From Wenjunlia vitaminophila DSM 41686 (GTDB taxonomy: Bacteria > Actinomycetota > Actinomycetes > Streptomycetales > Streptomycetaceae), in NCBI RefSeq assembly GCF_000380165.1, contig NZ_KB904635.1, positions 227,452 through 291,451 on the forward strand: 64,000 nucleotides of DNA, written 5' to 3'. Below are positions 34,995 through 42,726 of the stretch, in pieces. A model generated the notes under the pieces. It saw nothing but the letters and a program-made list of their open reading frames with translations, searched no databases and had not been told where the DNA came from. A program made the translations under genes and the position numbers. Position 1 is the stretch's first letter. Each line of letters opens with the position of its first letter.

Positions 34995-35275
34995 TTGACT
35001 GCTCCTCCGCCTGGGGGCGGGGCTTTCCTGGCTCGGGCTGCCTCCCGGAGCGGCGCTCCGGGAGGTCTCGTTCCCTGGGCACCAGCCGGGGTGGGACCAG
35101 CCCGGGCGAGCGTCGTGCGGGGTTCTTGTCCCTGGGGGACACGGTTCCGCAGGTGGCGCAGGTGTGGGTGCGTTCCGAAAGAGGTAGGCGTGCTTGGTCC
35201 TCGCTCCGCACGACGCGCGGCCCTTGGTGGTGTGCGCGGGGTGCCCGAGCCGGCGGGCGGGGCGGCGGCGGGCCG
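34995..35275 (-). pseudogene. Relic of an IS200/IS605-type tnpB 3' end plus element right end
   Basis: On the minus strand the remains of a TnpB zinc ribbon are readable: HTTKGRASCGARTKHA, then after a one-base deletion PLSERTHTCATCGTVSPRDKNPAR (CxxC...CxxC and the RuvC-type RDKN). Downstream follow an 11-bp perfect hairpin (arms CCTCCCGGAGC at 35041-35051 and GCTCCGGGAGG at 35055-35065), the block GAGCCAGGAA, a second GC hairpin and the end word TCAAG. Order and wording match the intact-looking tnpB tail at 63750-64000. No 5' part, tnpA or left end remains. Confidence 0.82.
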
Positions 35276-35329
35276 TCATCCGCGTACCCCCCACTGCCTG
35301 CCGCGGTGCCGCCACGGCATCATTCCAGC

Positions 35330-35488
35330 ATGGACGACGAGAAGCGGATCTCTCCCCGCCTGCCAACGGACCTCCATGCACGCCTCGTCGGGGCAGCCGG
35401 TACCGACCGGCGGTCCCCCAACTCCGGGATCCTCCACCTGCTCGAGGTCGCACTCGGCCCGACGGGTGGGGACGACCCGTCGCCCTGA
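35330..35488 (+). CDS. Small Arc/CopG-like (HicB-antitoxin-type) protein
   Basis: 52 residues: DDEKRISPRLPTDLHARLVGAAGTDRRSPNSGILHLLEVAL has the ribbon-helix-helix pattern (a beta strand KRISPRLP, then two helices) of Arc/CopG-type DNA-binding proteins and HicB-like antitoxins common in actinomycetes. A -10-like CATCAT ends 6 nt before the ATG, suggesting leaderless translation. No toxin partner lies next to it; it adjoins the tnpB relic. Role unknown. Confidence 0.65.
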   Translation: MDDEKRISPRLPTDLHARLVGAAGTDRRSPNSGILHLLEVALGPTGGDDPSP

Positions 35489-35697
35489 CGGCGATCGGCC
35501 GTTCCCCGCCCTGCTCCGCAAGGGTCCGATTCCTCCCCGGCCTCGAGGCCGGGACGTCCCCGGAGGAACCCGGTGACTCCACCCGCACCTGGACGCGCGG
35601 GCTCCCCGCGCCGGTGGCCGGGCCCGTGCGCAGGCAACCGGCGACTCGATTCCCCCACCAGCCGAAGCTGGCGCCGCTGCCCCGGAAAGAAGGACTG

Positions 35698-36450
35698 ATG
35701 GGATCCGACACGCTACCCACGCGAGGGGCACGGCTGGGCAGACCCGTCGGCGGTGCCCCGGCCGGCACCGTGCGCGGTGCCGTTCTCCTGCTGCCCGGCG
35801 GTGAGGTGATGGGCACCCGCAGGCCCACCGGGCTGGCCGCGGCGGCGCTGTGGCCGCTGGGCCGGTACCTGGCCCGGGCGGGCAGGAAGGAGGGGCTGGT
35901 CGGGCACATCGTGCACTACCGGCACAGCGGCTGGAACGGGGACAGCGCCCACCCGGCGCAGGACGCGGCGTGGGCCGTGGAGGAGGTCGTGCGGCGCTAC
36001 GGCGACGTTCCCGTCTGCCTGGTGGGCATGGCGATGGGCGCGCGGGCCGCGCTGCGGGTGGCCGGGCACGAGGCGGTCGTCTCGGTGGTGGCGCTCGCGC
36101 CGTGGCTGCCGGTGGTCCCGGACCCCGATCCGGTCAGGCAGCTTGCCGGCCGCAAGGTGCTGATCGCCCACGGCACCAGGGACGCCGAGGCCGACCCCGA
36201 GCTCTCCTACCGCTTCGCCCAGCGGGTGAAGAAGGTGAACCCGGACATCTGCCGGTTCGAGGTGCACTCCGACGGTCACACGCTCTATCAGCACCGGCCC
36301 GAGATCTTCGCGTTGACCTCGGACTTCCTCCTGGGCACGCTCTTCGCCCAGCGGCTGTCCCGGCCGGTGGCGGACGCGCTGGCCGCGCCTCCGCCGCTGG
36401 GTCTGAGGATGCCGCTCGCCTCCGGCTTCGGGCGCAGTCTGCGCCCCTGA
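35698..36450 (+). CDS. Alpha/beta hydrolase-fold protein lacking the nucleophile
   Basis: 250 residues with an alpha/beta hydrolase core: AVLLLPGGEVMGTR (oxyanion strand), the elbow VGMAMGARAALR, an acid position in LIAHGTRDAEADP and a His in HSDGHTLYQHRP. At the elbow the expected Ser is Ala112 (GCG codon), so GxSxG reads GMAMG and the usual nucleophile is missing. The Asp and His candidates are kept. Either a non-catalytic member or one with a different chemistry. ATG with GAAGGA upstream. Convergent with the LysR gene across a repetitive hairpin region. Confidence 0.85.
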   Translation: MGSDTLPTRGARLGRPVGGAPAGTVRGAVLLLPGGEVMGTRRPTGLAAAALWPLGRYLARAGRKEGLVGHIVHYRHSGWNGDSAHPAQDAAWAVEEVVRRYGDVPVCLVGMAMGARAALRVAGHEAVVSVVALAPWLPVVPDPDPVRQLAGRKVLIAHGTRDAEADPELSYRFAQRVKKVNPDICRFEVHSDGHTLYQHRPEIFALTSDFLLGTLFAQRLSRPVADALAAPPPLGLRMPLASGFGRSLRP

Positions 36451-36452
36451 AA

Positions 36453-36510
36453 GCGTCCGCCTGGACGCGTCCGCCCGGACGCGTCCGTCTGAACGGTCCG
36501 CCTGGCGACC
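36453..36510. terminator. Repeat-built hairpin region between convergent genes
   Basis: About four 14-bp imperfect repeats (GCGTCCGCCTGGAC-like), each able to fold as GCGTCC / GGACGC. It begins 2 nt after the alpha/beta hydrolase stop and lies before the convergent LysR end; probably a bidirectional terminator. Confidence 0.6.
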
Positions 36511-36558
36511 GGTGGAACGCCCGGACCCGGCTGGGCCCGCCCCGGCCGAACCGTGTCG

Positions 36559-37515
36559 TCACCGCGCCGGTGGCGGTTCCGGTTCCCCGGGCAGCAGGCT
36601 TCCGCGACGGGCCAGCAGGAACCGCTTGAACGTCGCGACCGGAGGGGTGTCCGGCTGCCCCTCCCGCCAGGCGAGTCCGATCTGCCGCACCGCTCGGGGC
36701 GCGGTGACGGCGAGTTCCACCACGTTCGGCCGGGGCAGGACCGGCGGTGGCAGCAGGGCGACCCCGAGGCCCACCGCCACCAGGCCGCGCAGGGTCTCGG
36801 TCTCCTCCCCCTCGAACGCGATCCGGGGGGCGAAGCCGGCGTTGGCGCAGAGTTCGTCGGTGATCCGCCGCAGTCCGTAGCCGGTCTCCAGCACCACGAA
36901 CGGGTCCTTCGCCACCTCTGCCAGCCGTACCCGCCGCCGTCCGGCGAGCCGGTGGCCGGCCGGGACCACCAGGTTCAACCGCTGTTCGTCCAGGCGTCGC
37001 ACCGCCACCCTGGGGTCCTGCGGCAGCGGGGAGATCAGGCACAGGTCGAGGCCGCCCGCCAGCAGCCTGGCCACCATCGCGGCACCGTGGTCCTGCACCA
37101 ACTGGAAGCGGATGCGGGGATTGGCCGCACGGAAGTCGTGGAGCAGCCCCGGCACCGTCTCGGGGCCGAGGGTGTGCAGGAAGCCGAACGACACCAGCCC
37201 GGTGGCCGGGTCGGCGTCCGCACGCAGGGCCTCCGCACCCCGCTCCACCTCGGCCAGCGCGCGTTCCGCCGAGGCCAGCAGCTCGCGGCCGGCCCGGGTG
37301 AGGCTCACCGCACGGCCGTGCCTGGCCAGCAACGCCACCCCCAGCTCGGCCTCCAGACGGGCGATGGAGCGGCTGAGGGTGGGCTGGGGCATGCCGAGCA
37401 GCGCGGCGGCCCGGGAGACGTGCTCGGTGCGGGCGACGGCGACGAACTGGGCGAGTTGGGGGGCGAGGACCGTCGCCCACGAGCCGGACGCCAGTTCCAC
37501 GGGTGTGGTGTGCAT
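36559..37515 (-). CDS. LysR-family transcriptional regulator
   Basis: 318 residues. N-terminal HTH LAQFVAVARTEHVSRAAALLGMPQPTLSRSIARLEAELGVALLARHGRAV, then a type-2 periplasmic-binding-like effector domain (LVSFGFLHTLGPETVPGLL ... GLVAVGLGVALLPPPVL). The ATG is preceded by GAGGGAGAA. Divergent from an MFS transporter with 119 bp between starts containing an 18-bp perfect palindrome, the usual LysR layout; it very likely controls the transporter. Effector unknown. Confidence 0.92.
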   Translation of the reverse strand: MHTTPVELASGSWATVLAPQLAQFVAVARTEHVSRAAALLGMPQPTLSRSIARLEAELGVALLARHGRAVSLTRAGRELLASAERALAEVERGAEALRADADPATGLVSFGFLHTLGPETVPGLLHDFRAANPRIRFQLVQDHGAAMVARLLAGGLDLCLISPLPQDPRVAVRRLDEQRLNLVVPAGHRLAGRRRVRLAEVAKDPFVVLETGYGLRRITDELCANAGFAPRIAFEGEETETLRGLVAVGLGVALLPPPVLPRPNVVELAVTAPRAVRQIGLAWREGQPDTPPVATFKRFLLARRGSLLPGEPEPPPAR

Positions 37516-37561
37516 GACTTCTCCCTCGGATCGACGCGCGGTGACCGCCCCTGACGAGCAC

Positions 37562-37579
37562 TCATGCATTAATGCATGA
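37562..37579. promoter_or_regulatory. 18-bp perfect palindrome TCATGCATTAATGCATGA
   Basis: AT-rich palindrome in the LysR-MFS intergenic region; contains a T-N11-A LysR box. It lies 20 bp upstream of the MFS -35 box and 47 bp upstream of the LysR start; candidate LysR binding site. Confidence 0.75.
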
Positions 37580-37598
37580 ATCACTGGTCAATGGTGGA

Positions 37599-37628
37599 TT
37601 GGACCGCATCAATCGGCGCACCTACCGT
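37599..37628 (+). promoter_or_regulatory. Promoter of the MFS gene
   Basis: TTGGAC (37599-37604), an 18-nt spacer and TACCGT (37623-37628). The ATG begins 6 nt downstream, consistent with a leaderless transcript. Confidence 0.6.
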
Positions 37629-37634
37629 CGAGGC

Positions 37635-38987
37635 ATGCCCAGTGACAGTACTGGGGCGCCCGTCACGACGGGCGCCCCCACCTCGTCGTTCCCGCGCACC
37701 TCGTCCCCGGTGTCCACCACCACCGCGGCGCCGGCGGTCCGCCGGGCGGCTGCTCCCGCCGCCACCCCGGCGCCCCCGAAGGACGGGCACCTTCCCGGCA
37801 GCCGCGGCTACCGCCGGGCCAACCTGGCGCTGTTCGCCGCGGGCGTCGCCACGTTCGCCCTGGTGTACGCGACGCAGGCCCTGCTCCCCGCGATCTCCGC
37901 GGACCTCGGGGTGTCCCCCGGCCGGGCCAGCCTGACCGTCTCCGCCACCACCACCGGCCTGGCGGTCGCGGTGCTGCCGCTGAGCGCCCTGTCCGAACGG
38001 TGGGGCAGGACCAGGGTGATGACGGCGTCGGTGTTCACCGCGGCGGTGCTGGCCCTGCTGGTGCCGTTCGCTCCCGACCTGACGAGCCTGGTCGTCCTGC
38101 GGGCCGTGCAGGGGATGGCGCTGGCCGGGCTCCCGGCGACCGCCCTGGCCTACCTCGCCGAGGAACTGCACCCGCGGGCGATCACCGCCGCCGTCGGACT
38201 CCACGTCGCCGGGAACAGCGTCGGCGGGATGAGCTCGAGGATCATCACCGGGACCGTCTGCGAGGGCTACGGCTGGCGTGCCGCGGTCGCGGTCGTCGGG
38301 GTGCTGTCCCTGCTGTGCGCGGTCGCGTTCCGCCTGCTCATCCCCCCGGCCGCCCGGTTCCAGCCGGCGCCGGTGCACCCCCGGGCCGTGTGGGACACCG
38401 TGCGGGGGCACCTCGCCAACCCGCTGCTGACCCGCCTGTACGCGATCGGGCTGCTGCTGATGACGGTCTTCGGCGGGGTCTACACGGTGCTCGGCTACCG
38501 GCTGCTCGCCGAACCGTTCGGCCTGCCGGAGAGCGTGGCGGGCCTGGTGTTCCTGGTCTACCTGGTCGGCACGGCCAGCTCGGCCGCGGCGGGGCGCCTG
38601 GCCGGCCGGCTGGGGCGCCGCGGCGCCCTCTACACCGGCATCCTGACCGCCGCCGCCGGGCTGCTGCTCAGCGTCACCGACCACCTCGCCGCGGTGCTAC
38701 TCGGCCTGGTGCTGATCACGGCGGGGTTCTTCACCGCGCACACCGTCGCCTCCTCCTCGGTGAGCCGGGCCGTGGTCCGCGGCCGGGCCCAGGCCACGGC
38801 GTTGTACCTGACGGCCTACTACGTGGGCAACGGCATCGGCGGCACCCTGGGCGCCTCCACCTACCACGCCGCCGGCTGGAGCGGCACGGTCGCCATGGGC
38901 CTGACGGCGCTGACCGGGGCGGCGGGGATCACCCTCTACGCCACCCGCCGGGCGGTGGCGGCCCAACGGGTGGCCAGGACGGCCTGA
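37635..38987 (+). CDS. MFS transporter (YnfM/sugar-efflux-like)
   Basis: 450-residue membrane protein. After a 60-residue Ser/Thr/Pro-rich cytoplasmic N-terminus there are about 12 membrane helices; the first is LALFAAGVATFALVYATQALLPAIS. The MFS motif A loop between helices 2 and 3 is SERWGRTRVM, and a second copy after the central loop is AGRLGRRGALY. The fold resembles the bacterial YnfM/arabinose-efflux group, usually an exporter of small molecules. Divergent from LysR. Leaderless start; upstream in-frame codons would run into the operator. Substrate unknown. Confidence 0.9.
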   Translation: MPSDSTGAPVTTGAPTSSFPRTSSPVSTTTAAPAVRRAAAPAATPAPPKDGHLPGSRGYRRANLALFAAGVATFALVYATQALLPAISADLGVSPGRASLTVSATTTGLAVAVLPLSALSERWGRTRVMTASVFTAAVLALLVPFAPDLTSLVVLRAVQGMALAGLPATALAYLAEELHPRAITAAVGLHVAGNSVGGMSSRIITGTVCEGYGWRAAVAVVGVLSLLCAVAFRLLIPPAARFQPAPVHPRAVWDTVRGHLANPLLTRLYAIGLLLMTVFGGVYTVLGYRLLAEPFGLPESVAGLVFLVYLVGTASSAAAGRLAGRLGRRGALYTGILTAAAGLLLSVTDHLAAVLLGLVLITAGFFTAHTVASSSVSRAVVRGRAQATALYLTAYYVGNGIGGTLGASTYHAAGWSGTVAMGLTALTGAAGITLYATRRAVAAQRVARTA

Positions 38988-38993
38988 GGGCGG

Positions 38994-39584
38994 TCAGGGG
39001 AGCGGGAACTCACCGGTGTCGACGGCCAGCCCGAACGGTTCGGGCAGCGTGATCCGCTCCCCGTACTCGACCTTCGACAGCACGCGGTAGGTGCCGTTCT
39101 CCGGCTCGCCGTGGAGGGTGGCGACCGGGCAGCCGGAACGGCAGGGATCGAGGAGCAGGTAGAGCGGGACGCCGGCCGGGGCGTAGCCGTGCACCTTGGC
39201 GATCCGGTCGTTGTGGGCGTTGCCCGGGGAAGTGATCTCCACCACGAGCTCGGCCTCACTGGCCGGAACGTGGTGTCCCGGCCGCGCCACCACCGTCTCC
39301 GGCAGCACCACGAGGTCCGGGACGTAGAGCCCCTGACGACCGGGCACGGAGACACCCAGCGTCTGGTACGCGCCCCAGTCCCCCGGGATGACGGAGTACA
39401 ACGACCGCTGGAGTCGCTGAGCCGTCGCACCGCGGTCGTTGGTGGGCGGCGGTGCCATGGTGACGATCCCCTCGACGACCTCCACCGTCCAGCCCTCGGG
39501 CCCGTCCGTCCGCTCCCAGACCCCGACGAGCTCCTCCCAGCCGGGGCCGTGCTCCAGCCGGTGCTCGGCGGCGAGTGCGCTCAT
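38994..39584 (-). CDS. Uma2-family (DUF820) endonuclease-like protein
   Basis: 196 residues with the PD-(D/E)xK-like fold of Uma2/DUF820 proteins: EVVEGIVTMAPPPT near the N-terminus, VPDLVVLPE (metal-binding Asp), AELVVEITSPG (Glu) and HNDRIAKVHGYAPAGVPLYLLLDP (Lys). GAAGGGAA precedes the ATG. Families of this type are abundant in actinomycetes and cyanobacteria and the biological role is unknown. Convergent with the MFS gene (6 nt apart) and separated from deoA by about 96 bp. Confidence 0.88.
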   Translation of the reverse strand: MSALAAEHRLEHGPGWEELVGVWERTDGPEGWTVEVVEGIVTMAPPPTNDRGATAQRLQRSLYSVIPGDWGAYQTLGVSVPGRQGLYVPDLVVLPETVVARPGHHVPASEAELVVEITSPGNAHNDRIAKVHGYAPAGVPLYLLLDPCRSGCPVATLHGEPENGTYRVLSKVEYGERITLPEPFGLAVDTGEFPLP

Positions 39585-39680
39585 GGGTTCCCTTCGCTCG
39601 GTGCGTCACCGAGCGAAGCACGCCCAACGGACCCGGGCCGGCCCAACGGTGGGGGTTCGTCCCTTCGGGGGCCCGCCCGG

Positions 39681-40958
39681 TCAGGCGATCCGTTCGAGCA
39701 CCGTCCCGCCCCGCTGGTGCTCGGTGCCGGGCGGGGAGACCACGACCCCGTCGGCGAGGGCCTCGAGGGCGTGCGGGAACCGCTCCGGGGTGTCGGTGTG
39801 CAGGGTGAGCAGCGGTTGCCCGGCACGGACCGCGGCGCCGGGCTTGGCATGGAGCTCGACGCCGGCGGCGAGCTGGACCGCGTCCTCCTTGCGGGCCCGG
39901 CCGGCGCCCAGGCGCCAGGCGGCGACACCGACCGCGTAGGCGTCCAGCGTGGTCAGCACCCCGTCCCGGTCCGCGGTGAGCACGTGCTGCTCCCGGGAGG
40001 TGGGCAGCGGGGCGTCCGGGTCACCGCCCTGGGCGGTGACCATGCGGCGCCAGTGGTCCATGGCCGTGCCGTCCCGCAGCGCGTCGGCCGGGTCCTTCCC
40101 GGTGGCCCCCGCCGCGGCCAGCATCTCCCGGGCCAGGGCCAGGGTGAGCGCCACCACGTCGTCGGGGCCGCCGCCGGAGAGGACCTCCACGGACTCGCGG
40201 ACCTCCAGGGCGTTGCCGGCGGTCAGCCCGAGCGGGGTGGACATGTCGGTGAGCAGGGCCACGGTGGGCAGCCCGTGGTCGTGGCCGAGTCCGACCATGG
40301 TGTGGGCGAGCTCCCGGGCGTCGGACAGGTTCTTCATGAACGCGCCGGAGCCCACCTTGACGTCCAGCACCAGCGCGCCGGTCCCCTCCGCGATCTTCTT
40401 GGACATGATCGAGCTGGCGATCAGCGGCATGGACTCCACCGTGGCGGTGACGTCCCGCAGCGCGTACAGCTTGCGGTCCGCCGGGGCCAGGCCCTCCCCG
40501 GCGGCGCAGATCACCGCCCCGGCCTCGCGGAGCACGCCGAGCATCTCCTCGTTGGACAGGGAGGCCCGCCAGCCGGGGATGGACTCCAGCTTGTCGAGGG
40601 TTCCACCGGTGTGCCCCAGGCCGCGGCCGGAGAGCTGGGGGACGGCGGCGCCGCACGCCGCCACCAGCGGGGCCAGCGGCAGGGTGATCTTGTCGCCGAC
40701 GCCGCCGGTGGAGTGCTTGTCCACGGTGGGCAGCGGCAGCCCGGAGAAGTCCATCCGCTCGCCGGAGGCGATCATGGCGGCGGTCCAGCGGGCGATCTCC
40801 TGGCGGGTCATCCCGTTGAGCAGGATCGCCATGGCGAGCGCGGACATCTGCTCGTCGGCGACCTCGCCCCGGGTGTAGGCGTCGATCACCCAGTCGATCT
40901 GCTGGTCGCTGAGCCGGCCGCGGTCGCGCTTGGTGCGGATGACGGAGATGGCGTCCAT
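39681..40958 (-). CDS. deoA: Thymidine phosphorylase
   Basis: 425 residues; phosphorolysis of thymidine/deoxyuridine to base and deoxyribose-1-phosphate. Motifs: DAISVIRTKRDRGRLSDQQIDWVIDAYTRGEV at the N-terminus, the phosphate/substrate loop DKHSTGGVGDKITLPLAP, SGRGLGHTGGTLDKLESIPG, and KKIAEGTGALVLDVKVGSGAFM. The ATG follows GAGGAAA; an in-frame GTG 18 bp upstream overlaps that site. Last gene of the leftward BMP-ABC-cdd-deoA unit; 52 bp separate it from cdd. No own operator was seen, so it is probably controlled from the BMP promoter. Confidence 0.95.
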   Translation of the reverse strand: MDAISVIRTKRDRGRLSDQQIDWVIDAYTRGEVADEQMSALAMAILLNGMTRQEIARWTAAMIASGERMDFSGLPLPTVDKHSTGGVGDKITLPLAPLVAACGAAVPQLSGRGLGHTGGTLDKLESIPGWRASLSNEEMLGVLREAGAVICAAGEGLAPADRKLYALRDVTATVESMPLIASSIMSKKIAEGTGALVLDVKVGSGAFMKNLSDARELAHTMVGLGHDHGLPTVALLTDMSTPLGLTAGNALEVRESVEVLSGGGPDDVVALTLALAREMLAAAGATGKDPADALRDGTAMDHWRRMVTAQGGDPDAPLPTSREQHVLTADRDGVLTTLDAYAVGVAAWRLGAGRARKEDAVQLAAGVELHAKPGAAVRAGQPLLTLHTDTPERFPHALEALADGVVVSPPGTEHQRGGTVLERIA

Positions 40959-41010
40959 GCGGTGTGCTTTCCTCACGTGGTGGCACCGGCGGGGCGCCCC
41001 GGTCGGGGCG

Positions 41011-41433
41011 TCAGCGGGCCTTGGAGTGGTCGGCGGCCACCAGGTCGGCGGTGCCGAAGGCGTCGGGCAGGATCTCGCTCATCGGACGGATGCCGCGCGG
41101 GGTGTCCACCAGCAGCTCCGGCCCGCCGTGCTCCCAGAGCAACTGCCGGCACCGGCCGCACGGCATCAACGGGTCACCGTCGCCGTTGACGCAGCAGAAG
41201 GCGGTCAGCCGGCCGCCCCCGGTGGCGTACAGCTCGGACACCAGGCCGCACTCGGCGCAGAGGGACACCCCGTAGGCGGCGTTCTCCACGTTGCAGCCCG
41301 CCACGGTCCTGCCGTCGTCCACCAGGGCGGCGGCACCCACCGGGAAGCCCGAGTACGGGGCGTAGGCGCGGGACATCATCTCCCGCGCCGCCGCCCGCAG
41401 ACCGGCCCAGTCGACGGTTGGTCGTTGGTCCAT
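41011..41433 (-). CDS. cdd: Cytidine deaminase
   Basis: 140-residue homotetrameric-type enzyme converting (deoxy)cytidine to (deoxy)uridine. Zinc site: CNVENAAYGVSLCAE (Cys ligand and catalytic Glu) and PCGRCRQ (two Cys ligands). MSRAYAPYSGFPVGAA near the N-terminus is the usual substrate strand. Its ATG directly abuts the stop codon of the upstream ABC permease with no gap, so it belongs to the transporter operon. Together with deoA it feeds imported pyrimidine nucleosides into catabolism. Confidence 0.95.
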   Translation of the reverse strand: MDQRPTVDWAGLRAAAREMMSRAYAPYSGFPVGAAALVDDGRTVAGCNVENAAYGVSLCAECGLVSELYATGGGRLTAFCCVNGDGDPLMPCGRCRQLLWEHGGPELLVDTPRGIRPMSEILPDAFGTADLVAADHSKAR

Positions 41434-42726
41434 CTACGTGCCCTCTCCACGTCTGTAGGGGATGCCGTCGGCCTTGGGCATCCGTAGTCGCTGCGAGGAG
41501 AACGCGAGCACCAGCAGCGTGGTGAGGTACGGCGCGGCCTGGATGAACTCGGCGGGAACCTCGTCGGACAGCACGTACCACACCGCGGAGCCGGCTCCGA
41601 AGACCACGCTGAACGATGCCGCCAGATAGCTGCGCCGGTAGAGCTGCCAGAGGGCGAGCAGGACCAGCAGCACCGCCAGGAGCAGCAGCAGCGCCCGCAC
41701 GTTGTCGTTGTTCCGCAGTCGGAGGCTGTCGGTGAAGCCGAACAGGCCGGCGCCCATGGCCAGGCCACCGGGCCGCCAGTTACCGAAGATCATCGCGGCG
41801 AGGCCGATGTAGCCGCGTCCGCTGGTCTGCCCCTCCCGGTAGAAGTCCGCGGTGACCTCGGCCAGGAAGACACCGCCGAGGCCGGCCAGCGCCCCCGACG
41901 TGATCACGCCGATGTACTTGTAGAGGTAGACGTTGACGCCGAGGCTCTCCGCGGCGACCGGTGCCTCACCGCAGGACCGCAGCCGCAGGCCGAACGGGGT
42001 GCGCCACAGCACCAGGAAGCTCAACGGGACCAGCGTCACCGCGATCACGGTGAGCGCGGAGATGTCCCTGACCAGGCCGCCGCAGAGCCCCGCGAGGTCG
42101 GAGACGAGGAACCAGTGCTCGCGGTTGATGTCGGTCAACCAGTCCGCGAGGTGGGGCACGGTCCAGCGGGGCAGCGGGTCGATGTTCGGGGACTGCACCG
42201 GGGTGCCGCCCTGGACCCCGTCGAAGGCCAGCCGGGACAGGTACTGGGTGGCCCCGCCGGCCAGGATGTTGATGGCCACACCGGAGATGATGTGGTTCAC
42301 CCCGAAGGTGACGGTGACCACCGCGTGGGTCAGGCCGCCGAGCGCGCCCCCGAGGACGCCCACCAGCACGCCCACCCAGGGGCCCCACTGGTACCCGGCC
42401 CAGGCCCCACACCAGGTGCCCAGGATCATCATGCCCTCGAGACCGATGTTGACCACACCGGCGCGCTCGGCCCACAGCCCGCCCAGGCCGGCGAGACCGA
42501 CCGGGACGGCGAGCTGCAGCGCGGCGGCGGCCTGCCCGTCGGAGGTCAGGTCGTGCGCCCCGGTGACCACCCGGACGGCGGAGAACAGCACAAGACCGGC
42601 CGCCACCAACAGCAGCACCACGGGCAGGCTCATCTGGCGGCGGATCGTCTTCCGCGCCGTCGGAGCCGCGGGAGCCTTGGGAGCCTTGGGGCTCGTGGTG
42701 GTCGTGGTCGTCGGCGTACTGGTCAC
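41434..42726 (-). CDS. Nucleoside ABC transporter permease (second)
   Basis: 430-residue membrane protein of the branched-chain amino acid/BMP-type permease family. After a Thr/Pro/Ala-rich cytoplasmic N-terminus it has about ten helices and the signatures LWAERAGVVNIGLEGMMILG and SRGYIGLAAMIFGNWRPGGL, with FGLRLRSCGEAPVAAESLGVNV as the coupling region. The GTG overlaps the preceding permease stop by 4 nt and is preceded by GGAGGTG. Partner of the upstream permease, ATPase and BMP lipoprotein. Confidence 0.92.
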   Translation of the reverse strand: MTSTPTTTTTTSPKAPKAPAAPTARKTIRRQMSLPVVLLLVAAGLVLFSAVRVVTGAHDLTSDGQAAAALQLAVPVGLAGLGGLWAERAGVVNIGLEGMMILGTWCGAWAGYQWGPWVGVLVGVLGGALGGLTHAVVTVTFGVNHIISGVAINILAGGATQYLSRLAFDGVQGGTPVQSPNIDPLPRWTVPHLADWLTDINREHWFLVSDLAGLCGGLVRDISALTVIAVTLVPLSFLVLWRTPFGLRLRSCGEAPVAAESLGVNVYLYKYIGVITSGALAGLGGVFLAEVTADFYREGQTSGRGYIGLAAMIFGNWRPGGLAMGAGLFGFTDSLRLRNNDNVRALLLLLAVLLVLLALWQLYRRSYLAASFSVVFGAGSAVWYVLSDEVPAEFIQAAPYLTTLLVLAFSSQRLRMPKADGIPYRRGEGT

